A stretch of 64,000 bases of DNA from Neohoeflea coraliihabitans (GTDB taxonomy: Bacteria; Pseudomonadota; Alphaproteobacteria; Rhizobiales; Rhizobiaceae). Both the position numbers and the translations under genes were made by a program. Where the stretch lies: assembly GCF_019334345.1 (NCBI RefSeq), contig NZ_JAHWQX010000004.1:248001-312000 (forward strand), written 5' to 3'. Positions 33,441-44,021 of the stretch are shown here, one piece after another (the stretch's first letter is position 1; each line of letters opens with the position of its first letter). The notes under the pieces are model-generated. The model ran no database searches, was not told the DNA's origin, and saw only the letters and a list, made by a program, of their open reading frames with translations.

Positions 33441-34934
33441 TCAGGCGCGCCAGAACAGCGGTGAGAACAGCACCAGCATGACCAGGATCTCGAGACGGCC
33501 CATCAGCATCAAAACGGAGAGGATGATCTTGGCCGGATTGTTCAGGATCGCGAAATTGCCGGCCGGCCCGATCAGATCGCCCAGCCCCGGACCGAGATTG
33601 GCCACCGCCGTCAGCGAGCCCGATGTCGCCGTGACGAAATCGAGCCCGGTGGCGGCCAGCGCGATGGAGCCGATCGCCCACAGGGCGAGGAACGACGAGA
33701 GGAACAGGAACACGGCGCGCACCATCTCCGCATCCAGCGGCATCGAGCCATAGCGGATGTTCTGCACCCCGTGCGGATAGATCAGGCGGCGGATGCCGGC
33801 GCGGATCACCGACTGCACGATCACCACGCGATAGATCTTGATGCCGCCGGAGGTCGAGCCGGAACACCCGCCGAGAAAGGTCAGGAAGAACACCAGCACG
33901 AAGATGAACGGCCCCCATTGCGAGTAATCGCCGCTCGCATAGCCGGTCGTCGTCACCACGGACACCATGTTGAAGGCGGCCAGCGTGATCGCCTCGGAAA
34001 AGGTCTCGCCATTGGCCAGGCGCAGATAGACGGTGGCCGACAGCACAGCCGAGGCCATGATCACCCCATAGGCGAGGATCTGCGGATCCTTCAGCGCATC
34101 GAGACGCCCGCGTGCCGCAAACAGGATGAGCACCGAATAGGGCAGGCCCGACACCGCCATGAAGACGGTAGCCGTCCACAACAGCGGCAGCGAATCGAAG
34201 GCGCCGAAGGAGGCGTCGCGCGTCGAGAAACCGGCGGTCGCCACCGTCGTCATCGCATGGTTGATGGCATCGAAGGTGCCCATCCCGAAAGTGCCGTACA
34301 ACACGGCGCACACCGCCGTCAGCCCGAAATAGATGGCAAAGAACGCCTGCACGAAGACGGTAAAGCGGGCGAACGGCTTTTCCGATGTGTCCGACGATTC
34401 CATCTTGAAATAGGAAAAGCCGCCAATGCGCAGGAAGGGCAGCATCAAGAGCCCGAGCGCGACAATGCCGATGCCGCCGATCCATTGCAGCAGCGAGCGC
34501 CACATCAGGATGCCCGGCGCGATGTGATCAAGCCCGCTGATCACCGTCGAGCCGGTCGTGGTCACCGCTGACACGCTTTCAAACAGCGAATCCACGATGC
34601 CGATATCCACCGAGGACAGGTAGAACGGCACCGCCCCGGCAATCGCCAGCGTCACCCACAGCAGATTGACGACCAGGAAGCCGAGCCGCTTGGAAAACGG
34701 CGCCGGGTTGCCGCGCGTCGACAGGGCCGCCGCCATGCTGATGCCGCCGATGAAGAAGGCGGAGAAGGAAAAGGCCTTCCAGTCTTCATTGACATAATAG
34801 AGATCGACCATCGCCGGGATCAGCATGGCCGTGGCAAGGTAGAGCCCGAAGATGGCAGCGATGAAGATCGCCGATCGAAATGTCTGGCCGTTCACGCCAT
34901 ACCCCGTGGTCCACCGCGCTGCCGCTCCCGCCAT
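33441..34934 (-). CDS. trkH: TrkH-family potassium transporter
   Basis: Membrane subunit of a Trk/Ktr-type potassium uptake system. Four selectivity-filter-like loops are visible: SAVTTTGSTV, TTVATAGFSTRD, SVVTTTGYASG and ANLGPGLGDLIGPAG. The length is 497 residues from ATG 34934, which has GGAA just upstream. The frame is open to a TTG at 34976 and an ATG at 34970, but those would overlap the divergent ilvA start, so the start is uncertain. TrkH needs a cytosolic TrkA partner, which is not in the window. Confidence 0.88.
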   Translation of the reverse strand: MAGAAARWTTGYGVNGQTFRSAIFIAAIFGLYLATAMLIPAMVDLYYVNEDWKAFSFSAFFIGGISMAAALSTRGNPAPFSKRLGFLVVNLLWVTLAIAGAVPFYLSSVDIGIVDSLFESVSAVTTTGSTVISGLDHIAPGILMWRSLLQWIGGIGIVALGLLMLPFLRIGGFSYFKMESSDTSEKPFARFTVFVQAFFAIYFGLTAVCAVLYGTFGMGTFDAINHAMTTVATAGFSTRDASFGAFDSLPLLWTATVFMAVSGLPYSVLILFAARGRLDALKDPQILAYGVIMASAVLSATVYLRLANGETFSEAITLAAFNMVSVVTTTGYASGDYSQWGPFIFVLVFFLTFLGGCSGSTSGGIKIYRVVIVQSVIRAGIRRLIYPHGVQNIRYGSMPLDAEMVRAVFLFLSSFLALWAIGSIALAATGLDFVTATSGSLTAVANLGPGLGDLIGPAGNFAILNNPAKIILSVLMLMGRLEILVMLVLFSPLFWRA

Positions 34935-34968
34935 TGGCTTTCCGCGACGCTCATGCAATAGACCGGTC

Positions 34969-36246
34969 ATGCACAAAACTCAATCACCTGCCGAGTTCCG
35001 CACAAGGGTCGACGAGGCCCTGACCCCGATGCGTGCCCTGTTCCCGGCAACGCCGCTGCAGCTCAATGACCATCTTTCCTCGCGCTACAACGCCCGCGTC
35101 TGGCTCAAGCGCGAGGATCTGACGCCGGTGCGCTCCTACAAGATCCGCGGCGCCTTCAATTTCCTGCGCAAGGTCATCGACAGCGCCGGCGCCGCGGCGC
35201 CGCGTTTTGTCTGCGCCTCGGCCGGGAACCATGCCCAGGGATTTGCCTTCGCATGCCGGCATTTCGCCTGCCCGGGCGTGGTCTTCATGCCGGTGACCAC
35301 GCCGCAGCAGAAGATCGACAAGACGCGGCTGTTCGGCGGCGAGTACATCGAGATCCGCCTGGTCGGCGATATTTTCGACACCTGCTACGCGGCGGCGCGC
35401 GACTATGCCGTCGACAGCGCCGCGATGATGGTGCCGCCATTCGACCATGCCGACATCGTCGAAGGTCAGGCCACCGTCGCCGCTGAAATCCTTGACCAGT
35501 TGCCCGAGGGTGAAGAGGCCGAGCTGATCGTCCTGCCGGTCGGCGGCGGCGGACTGTCGGCGGGCGTGACGGCCTATCTCGACGGGCTGCAGGCCGAAGA
35601 CAGCTTCGTGTTCGTCGAACCGCAGGGGGCCCCCAGCCTGGCGGCCAGCCTCGAGGCGGGCGCCCGTACGAAGCTGGCGCAGATCGACAATTTTGTCGAC
35701 GGGGCCGCCGTGGCCGAGATCGGTGCGCTCAATTTCGAGATGCTGCGCCATTTCGACCGCGCCCAGACCCTGACGGTCGCCGAGAACGCCATCTGCATGA
35801 CCATCACCGAAATGCTCAACACCGAGGGCATCGTTCTCGAACCGGCCGGCGCCCTGGCTCTTTCGGCGCTGGAGGTGATGGCGCCCGAGCGTCTGGCCGG
35901 CAAGTCGATCATCCTGGTGGTCTCGGGGGGCAATTTCGATTTCGACCGCTTGCCCGACGTCAAGGAACGCGCCATGCGCCACGCCGGGCTGAAGAAGTAC
36001 TTCATCCTGCGCATGGCCCAGCGTCCCGGCGCCTTGCGCGATTTCCTCGAACTGCTGGGTCCGGAAGACGATATTTCGCGTTTCGAGTACTTGAAGAAGT
36101 CGGCGCGCAATTTCGGCTCGATCCTTATCGGCATCGAAACCCGCAAGGCCGAGAATTTCATCCGCCTGCGCTCAGCCTTCGATGACGCCGGGCTGAATTA
36201 CCAGGACATCACCGACAACGACATCCTGTCCAACCTGATCATCTAG
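34969..36246 (+). CDS. ilvA: Threonine dehydratase (IlvA-like)
   Basis: PLP enzyme converting threonine to 2-oxobutyrate and ammonia, the entry step to isoleucine. The PLP lysine is K58 in RSYKIRGAFNF; the phosphate loop is in VLPVGGGGLSAG and SAGNHAQGFAF is conserved. At 425 residues it has a C-terminal ACT-like regulatory domain (LKKYFILRMAQRPGALRDFLEL onwards), so feedback control is likely. The ATG at 34969 gives the family start; only 34 bases separate it from divergent trkH. Its stop overlaps the stop of the convergent exporter gene as CTAG. Confidence 0.93.
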   Translation: MHKTQSPAEFRTRVDEALTPMRALFPATPLQLNDHLSSRYNARVWLKREDLTPVRSYKIRGAFNFLRKVIDSAGAAAPRFVCASAGNHAQGFAFACRHFACPGVVFMPVTTPQQKIDKTRLFGGEYIEIRLVGDIFDTCYAAARDYAVDSAAMMVPPFDHADIVEGQATVAAEILDQLPEGEEAELIVLPVGGGGLSAGVTAYLDGLQAEDSFVFVEPQGAPSLAASLEAGARTKLAQIDNFVDGAAVAEIGALNFEMLRHFDRAQTLTVAENAICMTITEMLNTEGIVLEPAGALALSALEVMAPERLAGKSIILVVSGGNFDFDRLPDVKERAMRHAGLKKYFILRMAQRPGALRDFLELLGPEDDISRFEYLKKSARNFGSILIGIETRKAENFIRLRSAFDDAGLNYQDITDNDILSNLII

Positions 36247-37544
36247 ACCGCTGTTTCGACATTGAACAGGCGGCCGCCTTCGGTCATCACGACGGTCAGC
36301 AGCGACAATGAGCCAAAGCCGAAGAACGCGCTGGCCAGCGGTCCGATCGTGCCGTCGAACATCTGCCCGACAATCGCTCCGAGCACCGCGCCGCCCGTGA
36401 AGGTCAGCGTGCCGATGACCGATGAGGCGGTGCCGGCGATATGGCCGAGCGGTTCCATGGCGATCGAATTGAAGTTGCCGGCCACCAGCCCGAAGCTGGC
36501 CATGGCAATGGCGAGCAGGATGTAGGCCAGCGGGAAGGGCGGCGTGCCGAACAGGCTGGCAACGAACAGACCGGCCGCCGCCAAGACGAACGTGACCATT
36601 GCCCCGTGCGACATTCGCCGCATGCCCACCGTGCGCACCACCCGGCCATTGACGAAGCTTGCCGCCGCCATGCCGACCGCCGAGCCGGCAAAGGCCAGCG
36701 CAAACCAGTCGCCGAGCCCGTAAATGAGATCGAAGATCTGCTGCACCGAGACGATCATCGAGAACAGGGCGCCGAACATCAGCGTCGATGCCACCGAATA
36801 GCCGGCCGCAACGCGGTTGGTGGCGATCTCGACGGTGGCAGCGGCAACCGTGGCAAAGCTCAATGGCCGGCGGTCGGCGGGATCCAGCGTTTCCGCCAGC
36901 CGCGACATGGTCCACAGCGCAAGGCCAGCCGAAATGACACCGAGGAAGGTGAAGATGAAATGCCACTCGGCAAGCGTCATGATCATCTGGCCGACTGCCG
37001 GAGCGAAGATCGGCACGATCATGAAGGTGGTGAAGATGTAGCTCATCACGCGCGCCATGTCGCGGCCGAGAAAACAGTCGCGGATCACCGCCGACGTCGT
37101 CACCCGCACCCCGGCCGCGCCGATCGCCTGACCCATGCGTGCCGCCAGCAGCATTTCGAAACTCGGCGCAAAACTGGCGGCCAGGGAGGCACCGGCGTAA
37201 AACAGCAGGCTGCCGACCATCAGCGCCTTGCGGCCGTAGCGGTCGGCCAGCGGGCCGAACAGCAATTGCACCAGCCCGAACGTGATCGTGAACACAACGA
37301 TCACCAGCTGCTGATCATTGGCATCCGCCAGACGGTAGTCTGTGCCGATCTCCGGCAGGGCCGGCAGGATGATGTCGATCGAGAAAGCCACGATCGAGGT
37401 CAGCATCGCCATGATTGCGATGAACTCACCGAATCCGCTGATCCGGCCCGGATAGGGCGTTGCGGCCGAACCCGGCGCCTGCGCCGCCATTGCAGAGGAG
37501 GCAGCGGGGGAAGACCGCCCGGCCGGAGGATGCGCTTTGCTCAT
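36243..37544 (-). CDS. Bcr/CflA-type MFS multidrug exporter
   Basis: Twelve-helix major facilitator protein of 433 residues. The MFS signature between helices 2 and 3 is GPLADRYGRKALMVGSLLF, and the acidic helix 1 segment IVAFSIDIILPALPEIG is typical of Bcr/CflA drug exporters. AAAGGA precedes the ATG at 37544; the frame is open further upstream without support. Substrate is not predictable. The gene converges with ilvA, and their stop codons overlap. Confidence 0.88.
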   Translation of the reverse strand: MSKAHPPAGRSSPAASSAMAAQAPGSAATPYPGRISGFGEFIAIMAMLTSIVAFSIDIILPALPEIGTDYRLADANDQQLVIVVFTITFGLVQLLFGPLADRYGRKALMVGSLLFYAGASLAASFAPSFEMLLAARMGQAIGAAGVRVTTSAVIRDCFLGRDMARVMSYIFTTFMIVPIFAPAVGQMIMTLAEWHFIFTFLGVISAGLALWTMSRLAETLDPADRRPLSFATVAAATVEIATNRVAAGYSVASTLMFGALFSMIVSVQQIFDLIYGLGDWFALAFAGSAVGMAAASFVNGRVVRTVGMRRMSHGAMVTFVLAAAGLFVASLFGTPPFPLAYILLAIAMASFGLVAGNFNSIAMEPLGHIAGTASSVIGTLTFTGGAVLGAIVGQMFDGTIGPLASAFFGFGSLSLLTVVMTEGGRLFNVETAV

Positions 37545-37720
37545 TCGATGTCCTTTTGAAACCCGCACCAACACACGGCTGCCGGTGCCCCTGCGAGCAC
37601 ACCGCGGCGACGACCCGTCGGGCGGCATTTACTAGCATCATACATCTAAATTCACAACGCCGTTCGGCGCCGTCCGGTTGGAGCAATGTACCAAAACGGC
37701 CGCGGATTCCGGCAGAACGA

Positions 37721-37745
37721 AAAAGAGGCGGAAAATCCGCCTCTT
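37721..37745 (-). terminator. Terminator after grxD
   Basis: A 10-base perfect stem (37723-37732 with 37736-37745, loop of 3) followed on the minus strand by TTTTTCG. It lies 23 bases past the grxD stop and would end the purL-bolA-grxD transcript. Confidence 0.9.
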
Positions 37746-37767
37746 ATCGGACAAACTTGACTCAGTT

Positions 37768-38103
37768 TCAGGCGGCGCCCTTCACCGGCACGCCCTTTTC
37801 CGAAAGGTGCTGCTGCAACTCATTGGCCTGGAACATTTCCCGAATAATATCGCAACCGCCGACAAATTCGCCTTTGACATACAGCTGCGGAATGGTCGGC
37901 CAGTTGGAATAGTCCTTGATGCCCTGGCGCAGATCGTCGTCGGCCAAAACGTTGACGCCCTTATAGGGGACGCCGAGATAGTCAAGGATCTGGACAACCT
38001 GGCCGGAGAAGCCGCATTGCGGGAATTGCGGCGTGCCCTTCATGAAGACAACGACATCGTTGGTCTTCACTTCATTGTCGATGAAATCGTTAATCGCGGT
38101 CAT
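37768..38103 (-). CDS. grxD: Monothiol glutaredoxin (Grx4 type)
   Basis: Iron-sulfur cluster carrier that works with BolA-type proteins. The 111-residue protein carries the monothiol motif C30-G-F-S in [11 protein letters not shown] and the glutathione-binding [19 protein letters not shown]. It is directly downstream of a BolA-family gene, matching the known Grx4-BolA partnership in cluster delivery and iron sensing. Confidence 0.96.
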   Translation of the reverse strand: MTAINDFIDNEVKTNDVVVFMKGTPQFPQCGFSGQVVQILDYLGVPYKGVNVLADDDLRQGIKDYSNWPTIPQLYVKGEFVGGCDIIREMFQANELQQHLSEKGVPVKGAA

Positions 38104-38238
38104 GAAAAACTCCTGGTCCTCGGACGCGTTTGCGGGGGACGGTTCTGCCCCTAGATAGGGGATCGCCAGGGCGATGTCGAGATGCGGCCCGCCGCGGCAA
38201 GCCGGCGCTGATGCGGGCTCGTTGCCGCAGGCAGGCCG

Positions 38239-38475
38239 TTACTTTTCAGGCACGCTGGTCTGCAGCGCCAGCGCGTGCAGCACGCCGCCCATATTGCCCT
38301 GCAGCGCTTCATAGACCATCTGATGCTGCTGCACGCGGGTTTTGCCGCGAAAGCTCTCGGCGATGACTTCGGCGGCGTAGTGGTCGCCATCGCCGGCCAG
38401 GTCACGAATATGCACCTCGGCGTCGGGAATACCTTTCCTGATCAGCTTTTCGATGTCGCCCGCATTCATTGGCAT
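38239..38475 (-). CDS. bolA: BolA-family protein (IbaG-like)
   Basis: A 78-residue BolA-fold protein. The GDGDHYAAEVIAESFRGKTR segment carries the conserved histidine and the loop used for [2Fe-2S] sharing with a glutaredoxin, and VQQHQMVYEALQ is the family helix with the second conserved histidine. GGAGAC lies before the ATG at 38475; a second ATG two codons later is possible. It lies between purL and grxD, both in the same direction, an order conserved in Hyphomicrobiales. Confidence 0.93.
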   Translation of the reverse strand: MPMNAGDIEKLIRKGIPDAEVHIRDLAGDGDHYAAEVIAESFRGKTRVQQHQMVYEALQGNMGGVLHALALQTSVPEK

Positions 38476-38527
38476 ATGCCGTCTCCTTACCGTGCCGATG
38501 GGAATTGATGTCGACTGTCCGGCATGG

Positions 38528-40765
38528 TCATGCCGCGTCAGTGGCCTCGCTTCCGACCGTCTCCATGTAGTCAGGGAACCATGATTCATGTGCCGTGCGC
38601 AATTGCGCGATCGGCAGGCTGAACACGCCGGCAACCGAAAGCGCCGTGCCGCCGACGCGGCCAAGCTTGCGGAACGGCACCCCGGCGCCTTCGGCATTGG
38701 CCATGATGAAGTTGCCCATGTCCGGGGCAACGGTGATCACGTAGCGCGCCTGATCTTCCCCGAACAACAGCGCATGCAGCGGGGATGCGCCGCCGGTCAG
38801 GTCGATCTCCATGCCCTTGTCGCTCGCCAGCACCATCTCGCTGAGCGCCAGCGCCAGCCCGCCCGAGGAGATGTCGTGGCAGGCGGTCGCCTGGCCGTTG
38901 CGGATGACGGCGCGAATGAAATCGCCGTTGCGCTTTTCATCGATGAGATGCACTTCCGGCGGCGGTCCTTCGGTGATCCCGAGACAGTCGCGCATGTACA
39001 CCGACTGTCCGAGATGGCTGCCATCGCCCCCGATCAAGAGCACGATATCACCCTCATTGGCGCTGCCGATGCGCGCCATCTGGGCCGAATCGGCGATCAG
39101 CCCGACGCCGGCAATGGTCGGGGTCGGCAAGATCGCCTCGCCATGCGTTTCGTTGTAGAGTGAGACATTGCCAGACACGATCGGGAAGCCGAGCGCCCGG
39201 CAGGCGGCCCCGATACCCTCGATGGCCTGCACGAACTGCCCCATGATCTCGGGACGCTCCGGATTGCCGAAATTGAGATTGTCGGTGCAGGCCAGCGGAT
39301 CGGCGCCGGTCGCCGTCAGATTGCGCCAGCATTCGGCCACCGCCTGCTTGCCGCCCTCAAACGCATCCGCCTCGACATAGCGCGGCGTCACGTCGGACGA
39401 AAAGGCCAGCGCCTTCGTCGGATGCCCCTCGACGCGCACCACGCCGGCATCGCCGCCGGGCAATTGCAGGGAATTGCCCTGGATCAGCGTGTCGTATTGC
39501 TCCCACACCCAGCGCCGCGAGGCATTGTTGGGCGAACCCACCAGCGACAGCATCGCCGCGGCGTAATCCTCCGGCTCGGCCACATCGCTGGCATTCAGCG
39601 GCGAGTAGCGACCCGGCTCGCGCCAGGGCCGGTCATATTCCGGCGCCTGATCGCCCAGCTCCTTGATCGGCAGGTCGGCCACTTCCTCGCCCTGGTGGCG
39701 AATGCGGAAGCGCAGATCATCCGTGGTCTGCCCGACAATCGCGAAGTCGAGGCCCCATTTGACGAAGATCGCCTTCGCCTCCTCCTCCTGCTCGGGGCGC
39801 AGAACCATCAGCATGCGTTCCTGGCTCTCCGAGAGCATCATCTCATAGGCGCTCATATTCTCTTCGCGGACCGGCACCCGGTCGAGATCGAGTTCGATGC
39901 CGAGATCGCCCTTGGCGCCCATCTCGACGGCCGAGCAGGTCAGCCCGGCTGCGCCCATGTCCTGAATGGCGATCACCGCGCCGGTCTGCATCAGTTCAAG
40001 ACAGGCCTCGAGCAGGCATTTCTCGGTAAACGGATCGCCAACCTGTACCGTCGGGCGCTTTTCCTCGATGCTGTCATCGAATTCCGCCGAAGCCATGGTG
40101 GCGCCGCCCACCCCGTCACGCCCGGTCTTGGCGCCGAGATAGACCACCGGCAGGCCGACGCCCTCGGCTTTCGACAGAAAGATCGCATCGGTCTTCGCCA
40201 GGCCGGCGGCAAAGGCGTTGACCAGGCAATTGCCGTTGTACCGCGCGTCAAATTCCACTTCTCCGCCAACCGTCGGCACACCGAACGAGTTGCCATAGCC
40301 GCCGACGCCGGAGACGACGCCATCAACCAGATGCCGCGTTTTCGGGTGGTCAGGCGCGCCGAAACGCAAGGCGTTCATCGCCGCGATCGGCCGTGCCCCC
40401 ATGGTGAAGACATCGCGCAGGATGCCGCCGACACCGGTCGCCGCGCCCTGATAGGGCTCGATATAGGAGGGATGGTTGTGGCTCTCCATCTTGAAGACGA
40501 CGCAGTCGCCATCGCCGATATCGACGACACCGGCATTTTCGCCGGGGCCGTGAATGACCTGCGGGCCCTCTGTCGGCAGGGTGCGCAGCCATTTCTTCGA
40601 AGACTTGTACGAGCAATGTTCGTTCCACATCGCCGAAAAGATGCCGAGCTCGGTAAAGCTCGGTTCGCGGCCGATCAATTCGAGGATGCGCGCATATTCA
40701 TCGGGGCTCAGACCGTGAGCGGCAATCAGCTCGTCGGTAATCTGGATCGTGTTGGCAAGTGTCAT
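38528..40765 (-). CDS. purL: Phosphoribosylformylglycinamidine synthase subunit PurL
   Basis: Large ATP-dependent subunit of the three-part FGAM synthase (PurS, PurQ, PurL) of purine synthesis. At 745 residues it is the small-PurL type that needs separate PurQ and PurS, both present in the window. Conserved segments include [26 protein letters not shown] and [14 protein letters not shown]. The start MTLANTIQI at 40765 fits the family; the frame continues upstream without support. Confidence 0.96.
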   Translation of the reverse strand: MTLANTIQITDELIAAHGLSPDEYARILELIGREPSFTELGIFSAMWNEHCSYKSSKKWLRTLPTEGPQVIHGPGENAGVVDIGDGDCVVFKMESHNHPSYIEPYQGAATGVGGILRDVFTMGARPIAAMNALRFGAPDHPKTRHLVDGVVSGVGGYGNSFGVPTVGGEVEFDARYNGNCLVNAFAAGLAKTDAIFLSKAEGVGLPVVYLGAKTGRDGVGGATMASAEFDDSIEEKRPTVQVGDPFTEKCLLEACLELMQTGAVIAIQDMGAAGLTCSAVEMGAKGDLGIELDLDRVPVREENMSAYEMMLSESQERMLMVLRPEQEEEAKAIFVKWGLDFAIVGQTTDDLRFRIRHQGEEVADLPIKELGDQAPEYDRPWREPGRYSPLNASDVAEPEDYAAAMLSLVGSPNNASRRWVWEQYDTLIQGNSLQLPGGDAGVVRVEGHPTKALAFSSDVTPRYVEADAFEGGKQAVAECWRNLTATGADPLACTDNLNFGNPERPEIMGQFVQAIEGIGAACRALGFPIVSGNVSLYNETHGEAILPTPTIAGVGLIADSAQMARIGSANEGDIVLLIGGDGSHLGQSVYMRDCLGITEGPPPEVHLIDEKRNGDFIRAVIRNGQATACHDISSGGLALALSEMVLASDKGMEIDLTGGASPLHALLFGEDQARYVITVAPDMGNFIMANAEGAGVPFRKLGRVGGTALSVAGVFSLPIAQLRTAHESWFPDYMETVGSEATDAA

Positions 40766-40769
40766 GAAG

Positions 40770-41429
40770 TCATCCGGTGGTTCTGGCTGATGGATCTGCG
40801 TTGCGGCTGAATCGATCCGCCACAACGACAAGCGCGCCGATGACGACAAACAGGCCGAAAATCGCCAGCATCGACAGGGCGACATGCAGCCAGCCATGGG
40901 CCGCATAATCGAGGAAGGGGTAGGGCACTTCGCCCGCCAGCGGCGCGCGTGCAAGAGCGTAGAGCGCATAGATGGCCGGCCAGGCAAGCCAGATCAGAAT
41001 GTGGCGCACCGACAGCGTGCCATCGCGGCCCGAAAGCAGCCACCAGCAAAGATAAAGAACCGGCGTGACGTAATGCAGCAGAACGTCCGCCAGATGCCAC
41101 AGACCTTCCGGCTGCCACGTTTGCGCGAGCACCAGAGCGTAGACAATGCCGACCACCGCAATCGCGACCGCCACGCCGCCGCGCACCGGCGCGGTGCGCA
41201 GCGGTGCAAGCAACCGCCCGCCAAAATTGAGAGTGGCCGCATGGGTCAGCACAACGCCAATATTGGTCAGGACCGTGAAAAAGGACAGGAAAAACACAAT
41301 CGAACCGGCAAGGCTGCGTCCCGCATCCAGCGACGCGGGCAGGGTGAGAAACAATTGCAGACCGAGCGCCGCAACGCCCACCACCAGCCCGGCCCAGGGC
41401 AGGGATCTGGCTATCCTGGAATTGCTCAT
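40770..41429 (-). CDS. Pr6Pr-type (FAR-17a/AIG1-like) six-helix membrane protein
   Basis: A 219-residue protein with six predicted membrane helices, the size and layout of the bacterial Pr6Pr family related to FAR-17a/AIG1 proteins. Typical points are [14 protein letters not shown] in the second helix region and [16 protein letters not shown] with a histidine in the membrane. Bacterial function is unknown, although eukaryotic relatives include fatty-acid-ester hydrolases. Its ATG overlaps the stop of the upstream lipoprotein gene (ATGA), and it ends 4 bases before purL. Confidence 0.8.
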   Translation of the reverse strand: MSNSRIARSLPWAGLVVGVAALGLQLFLTLPASLDAGRSLAGSIVFFLSFFTVLTNIGVVLTHAATLNFGGRLLAPLRTAPVRGGVAVAIAVVGIVYALVLAQTWQPEGLWHLADVLLHYVTPVLYLCWWLLSGRDGTLSVRHILIWLAWPAIYALYALARAPLAGEVPYPFLDYAAHGWLHVALSMLAIFGLFVVIGALVVVADRFSRNADPSARTTG

Positions 41430-41806
41430 GCGCAGCCCTCGCCACCCTTTACCCAGCGTTCGACATCGGCGCGCACGCGGGGTCCCAGACTTGATTCGCT
41501 CAATGGCCCGTACAGACTGACATCGCTGCCGGTCGCGGCAATCACCAGCTTCGGCAGAGCCTGAGGCTTGCCGCGCGGTGTGACGAGCAGCCGCGGCGTG
41601 CCGGTGGTATCGAGTTCGGGCACGATGCCATAGGGCTTGAACGCAGCGTCCTTCAGCCAGCACTGGTGCGCGCGCGCATTGACGCGCTGCAAGGTGCTGA
41701 CGGCAAGCGCGTGAGCCCCGGCGGAGGATGGCGTCCTTGAGGCCGGCATGCAGGCTGTCACCAGGAGGCCGGAACTCAACAGGATGATCGCTCGGGCAAG
41801 CTTCAT
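41426..41806 (-). CDS. Small lipoprotein of unknown function
   Basis: A 126-residue protein with a lipoprotein signal: MKLARAIILLSSGLLVTAC gives a lipobox LVTAC with C19. The mature part has a pair of cysteines (one near the middle, one near the end, SLGPRVRADVERWVKGGEGC), which may form a disulfide. A purine-rich ribosome-binding site precedes the ATG. It is the first of two coupled envelope-protein genes upstream of purL. No function assigned. Confidence 0.75.
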   Translation of the reverse strand: MKLARAIILLSSGLLVTACMPASRTPSSAGAHALAVSTLQRVNARAHQCWLKDAAFKPYGIVPELDTTGTPRLLVTPRGKPQALPKLVIAATGSDVSLYGPLSESSLGPRVRADVERWVKGGEGCA

Positions 41807-41991
41807 CTTTCTCTTTCTGCAAAGAGGCACGGGATGGCGGAAAACTTTGCGCTGCCAATAGCATGAATTCCGCTCGCGTACATGCCATTGTTGCGCTTTC
41901 CACGGCGCGCCCGGTTTGACTTCCCCCGACCCCTGCGCGAAAATCCACCCGCCCGTGCACCCCTTCTCCATGATCGTGCGGATCACCATAG

Positions 41992-43323
41992 ATGTCTCAT
42001 TATCGCGTTTGTATCGTCGGCGCCGGCCCGACAGGGCTGACAACGGTCAAGAATCTGGCCGAGGCCGGCATCACCGACATGGTCTGCCACGAGGCTCAGT
42101 CCGAGACCGGCGGCATCTGGGTGTACAGCGACGATCCGGACCGGCCGAGCGTCTACGAAACGGCGCACACGATCAGTTCCCGGAAATTGTCGCAGTTTCC
42201 GGACTTTCCGATGCCCGATTCCTATCCGGAATATCCGTCGAACCGGCAGATCCTCGCCTATTTTCGCGCCTATGAGGAGCATTTCGGCCTCAGCCCCTAC
42301 ATAAGGCTCAGCTCCCGCGTCGTCGATGTCGGTCAGCGTCCCGAGGGCGGCTGGCAGATCACCATCGAGGATGCGGCCGGCCGGCACGTTCAAACGAGTG
42401 ACTATCTCGTGGTCTGTTCAGGTCATCATCGCGAGCCGTTCGTGCCCGATCTGCCGGGAGACTTTACCGGAGAGCAGCTGCATTCCGGCCGCTACAAGAA
42501 AGCCGACCGATTCGCCGGCCAGCGCGTGCTGGTCGTGGGAGGCGGCAACTCGGCCTGCGACATCGCCTCGACCCTGAGCCGGGTATGCGACCATGTCAGT
42601 CTGAGCATCCGCGGCCCCCAGACGATCATTCCCAAGACGATTGCCGGGCGTCCGGTCGACGTGCAATTTGCCAAGCTGCAAAAGCCCTATCTGCGCTTCA
42701 TGCGCGATCTTTTGGCGCGCTGGGTCATCGGGCTGGCGGTCGGCCCCTATGAGCGCTACGGTCTGCAACAGCCACGCGGGCGGTTGCTGAACCACCATCC
42801 AACCCTCAACACTGAGGTGCTCGATCGCATACGCCACGGCCGGGTGACACCGAGGCCGGCGATCTCGGCCTGTGCCGGGCGCACCGTGCAATTTGCCAAC
42901 GGCAAGGAAGGCGAATTCGACGCCATCATCTGGGCAACGGGCTACCATCTCGGCTCGGATTTTCTCCACGACGTCAGCCTCGGCGACACCGAAACGGCGC
43001 AGGTCCCGCTCTATCTCAAGATGATGGCGCCCGGCAGGCCCGATCTTTTCTTTGTCGGGCTGATCCAGCCGATGGGCTGCATCTGGGTCCTGGCCGATCT
43101 GCAGGCCAGGATTGTTGCCAGGCAGATCAAGGGCGAATGGTCACGCCCCGCCGATATGCCGGCGCGCATCGAACGCGCGCTCCGCCGCGACCGCAAACGC
43201 TACCGACAGAGCCCGCGCCATGCCGTACAGGTGGATACCCACGAATACAGCCGGGAACTGGCGGCGATCCTGCGTCAACCGCCGGCCTCGGGCGAGGGCG
43301 AGACTAGCGCGCCGCGCGTCTGA
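41992..43323 (+). CDS. Flavin-containing monooxygenase (FMO-like)
   Basis: NAD(P)H-dependent flavoprotein oxidising soft nucleophiles or ketones. The 443-residue protein has an N-terminal FAD site GAGPTGLTTVKNL, an internal NADPH site VVGGGNSACDIA, and the C-terminal ATGYHL segment seen in FMO and Baeyer-Villiger enzymes. The exact BVMO fingerprint FxGxxxHxxxW is not complete (PGDFTGEQLHSGRYKK), so FMO is preferred. Its last 20 bases overlap the convergent lipase-like gene. Substrate unknown. Confidence 0.88.
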   Translation: MSHYRVCIVGAGPTGLTTVKNLAEAGITDMVCHEAQSETGGIWVYSDDPDRPSVYETAHTISSRKLSQFPDFPMPDSYPEYPSNRQILAYFRAYEEHFGLSPYIRLSSRVVDVGQRPEGGWQITIEDAAGRHVQTSDYLVVCSGHHREPFVPDLPGDFTGEQLHSGRYKKADRFAGQRVLVVGGGNSACDIASTLSRVCDHVSLSIRGPQTIIPKTIAGRPVDVQFAKLQKPYLRFMRDLLARWVIGLAVGPYERYGLQQPRGRLLNHHPTLNTEVLDRIRHGRVTPRPAISACAGRTVQFANGKEGEFDAIIWATGYHLGSDFLHDVSLGDTETAQVPLYLKMMAPGRPDLFFVGLIQPMGCIWVLADLQARIVARQIKGEWSRPADMPARIERALRRDRKRYRQSPRHAVQVDTHEYSRELAAILRQPPASGEGETSAPRV

Positions 43324-44008
43324 CCTGCTTCAGGATTTCCGACTGGATCACCTTGTTGTGCGTCACTGACCAGTGATTGTCGCCAGCGCCGACAACGTCA
43401 TCACGCACCCGCATGTCGATATTGCGGACCCGCGAGCGCGGCATTCTCGCCGAGGCCTTCAGCGAAGCCCCCAGTCCGCCGCCGTCGAAGTAGTAGTTTA
43501 CATAGCGCGCAACATTGTTCGCCACCGGGCCACCGCGCGTCGGATCGACGGTGACGACCAGCTTGACGGGGATATTGTCGCGGCTGAGCTGATGCGCGAC
43601 CGCAAGGGCAGCATTGCCGCCGAAGGAGTGGCCGACGAGAACGATTGGCTTGCGCGCTCGCCGATTGGCAGCCTTGTATTGCCTGGCGATCCTCGCGCGA
43701 ACCGCCCCGGCGCTGAGATGGCTGTAGACCCGCGCCTCGATCCCCTTTGTCCGCAGTTCCTTGGCCATCTGGTCAAAGCCTGTTGAAAAGACCCCGAGAA
43801 AACCGCGGAAGAAGTAGATCTGCGTGTAGGCGCCGTCGGACGATTTCTTCTCGCTGGCCTGGCCCGGCGCGGGGACGGCGAGGGCGGCAATGAACGCCAT
43901 GATCGCCAGCATTCCGATCCAGTGGCGCCAGCGCCGCGCATCGATTTTGTTTGCAAAAGTCAGCCGCGGCCCCCGCGCGGCATTCAGGATACGTCCACTC
44001 TCACCCAC
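43304..44008 (-). CDS. Lipase-like alpha/beta hydrolase, exported
   Basis: A 234-residue alpha/beta hydrolase with nucleophile elbow GHSFGGNA, a downstream VDPTRGG aspartate segment and a late histidine in VGAGDNHWSVTHN. A hydrophobic stretch (IGMLAIMAFIAALAVPAPGQA) about 30 residues in looks like a signal peptide. The start is most likely GTG at 44008, with GGAGA 6 bases upstream; an ATG at 43912 would give a shorter, more typical signal sequence. It lies between convergent FMO and purQ, 13 bases after the latter. Confidence 0.78.
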   Translation of the reverse strand: MGESGRILNAARGPRLTFANKIDARRWRHWIGMLAIMAFIAALAVPAPGQASEKKSSDGAYTQIYFFRGFLGVFSTGFDQMAKELRTKGIEARVYSHLSAGAVRARIARQYKAANRRARKPIVLVGHSFGGNAALAVAHQLSRDNIPVKLVVTVDPTRGGPVANNVARYVNYYFDGGGLGASLKASARMPRSRVRNIDMRVRDDVVGAGDNHWSVTHNKVIQSEILKQVRRAAR

Positions 44009-44021
44009 AGGCTTTCTCCGG

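Noticed and set aside
34852-34968. Longer N-terminus of ilvA
   Set aside because: Would run inside the trkH gene; the family start MHKTQSPAEF fits at 34969.
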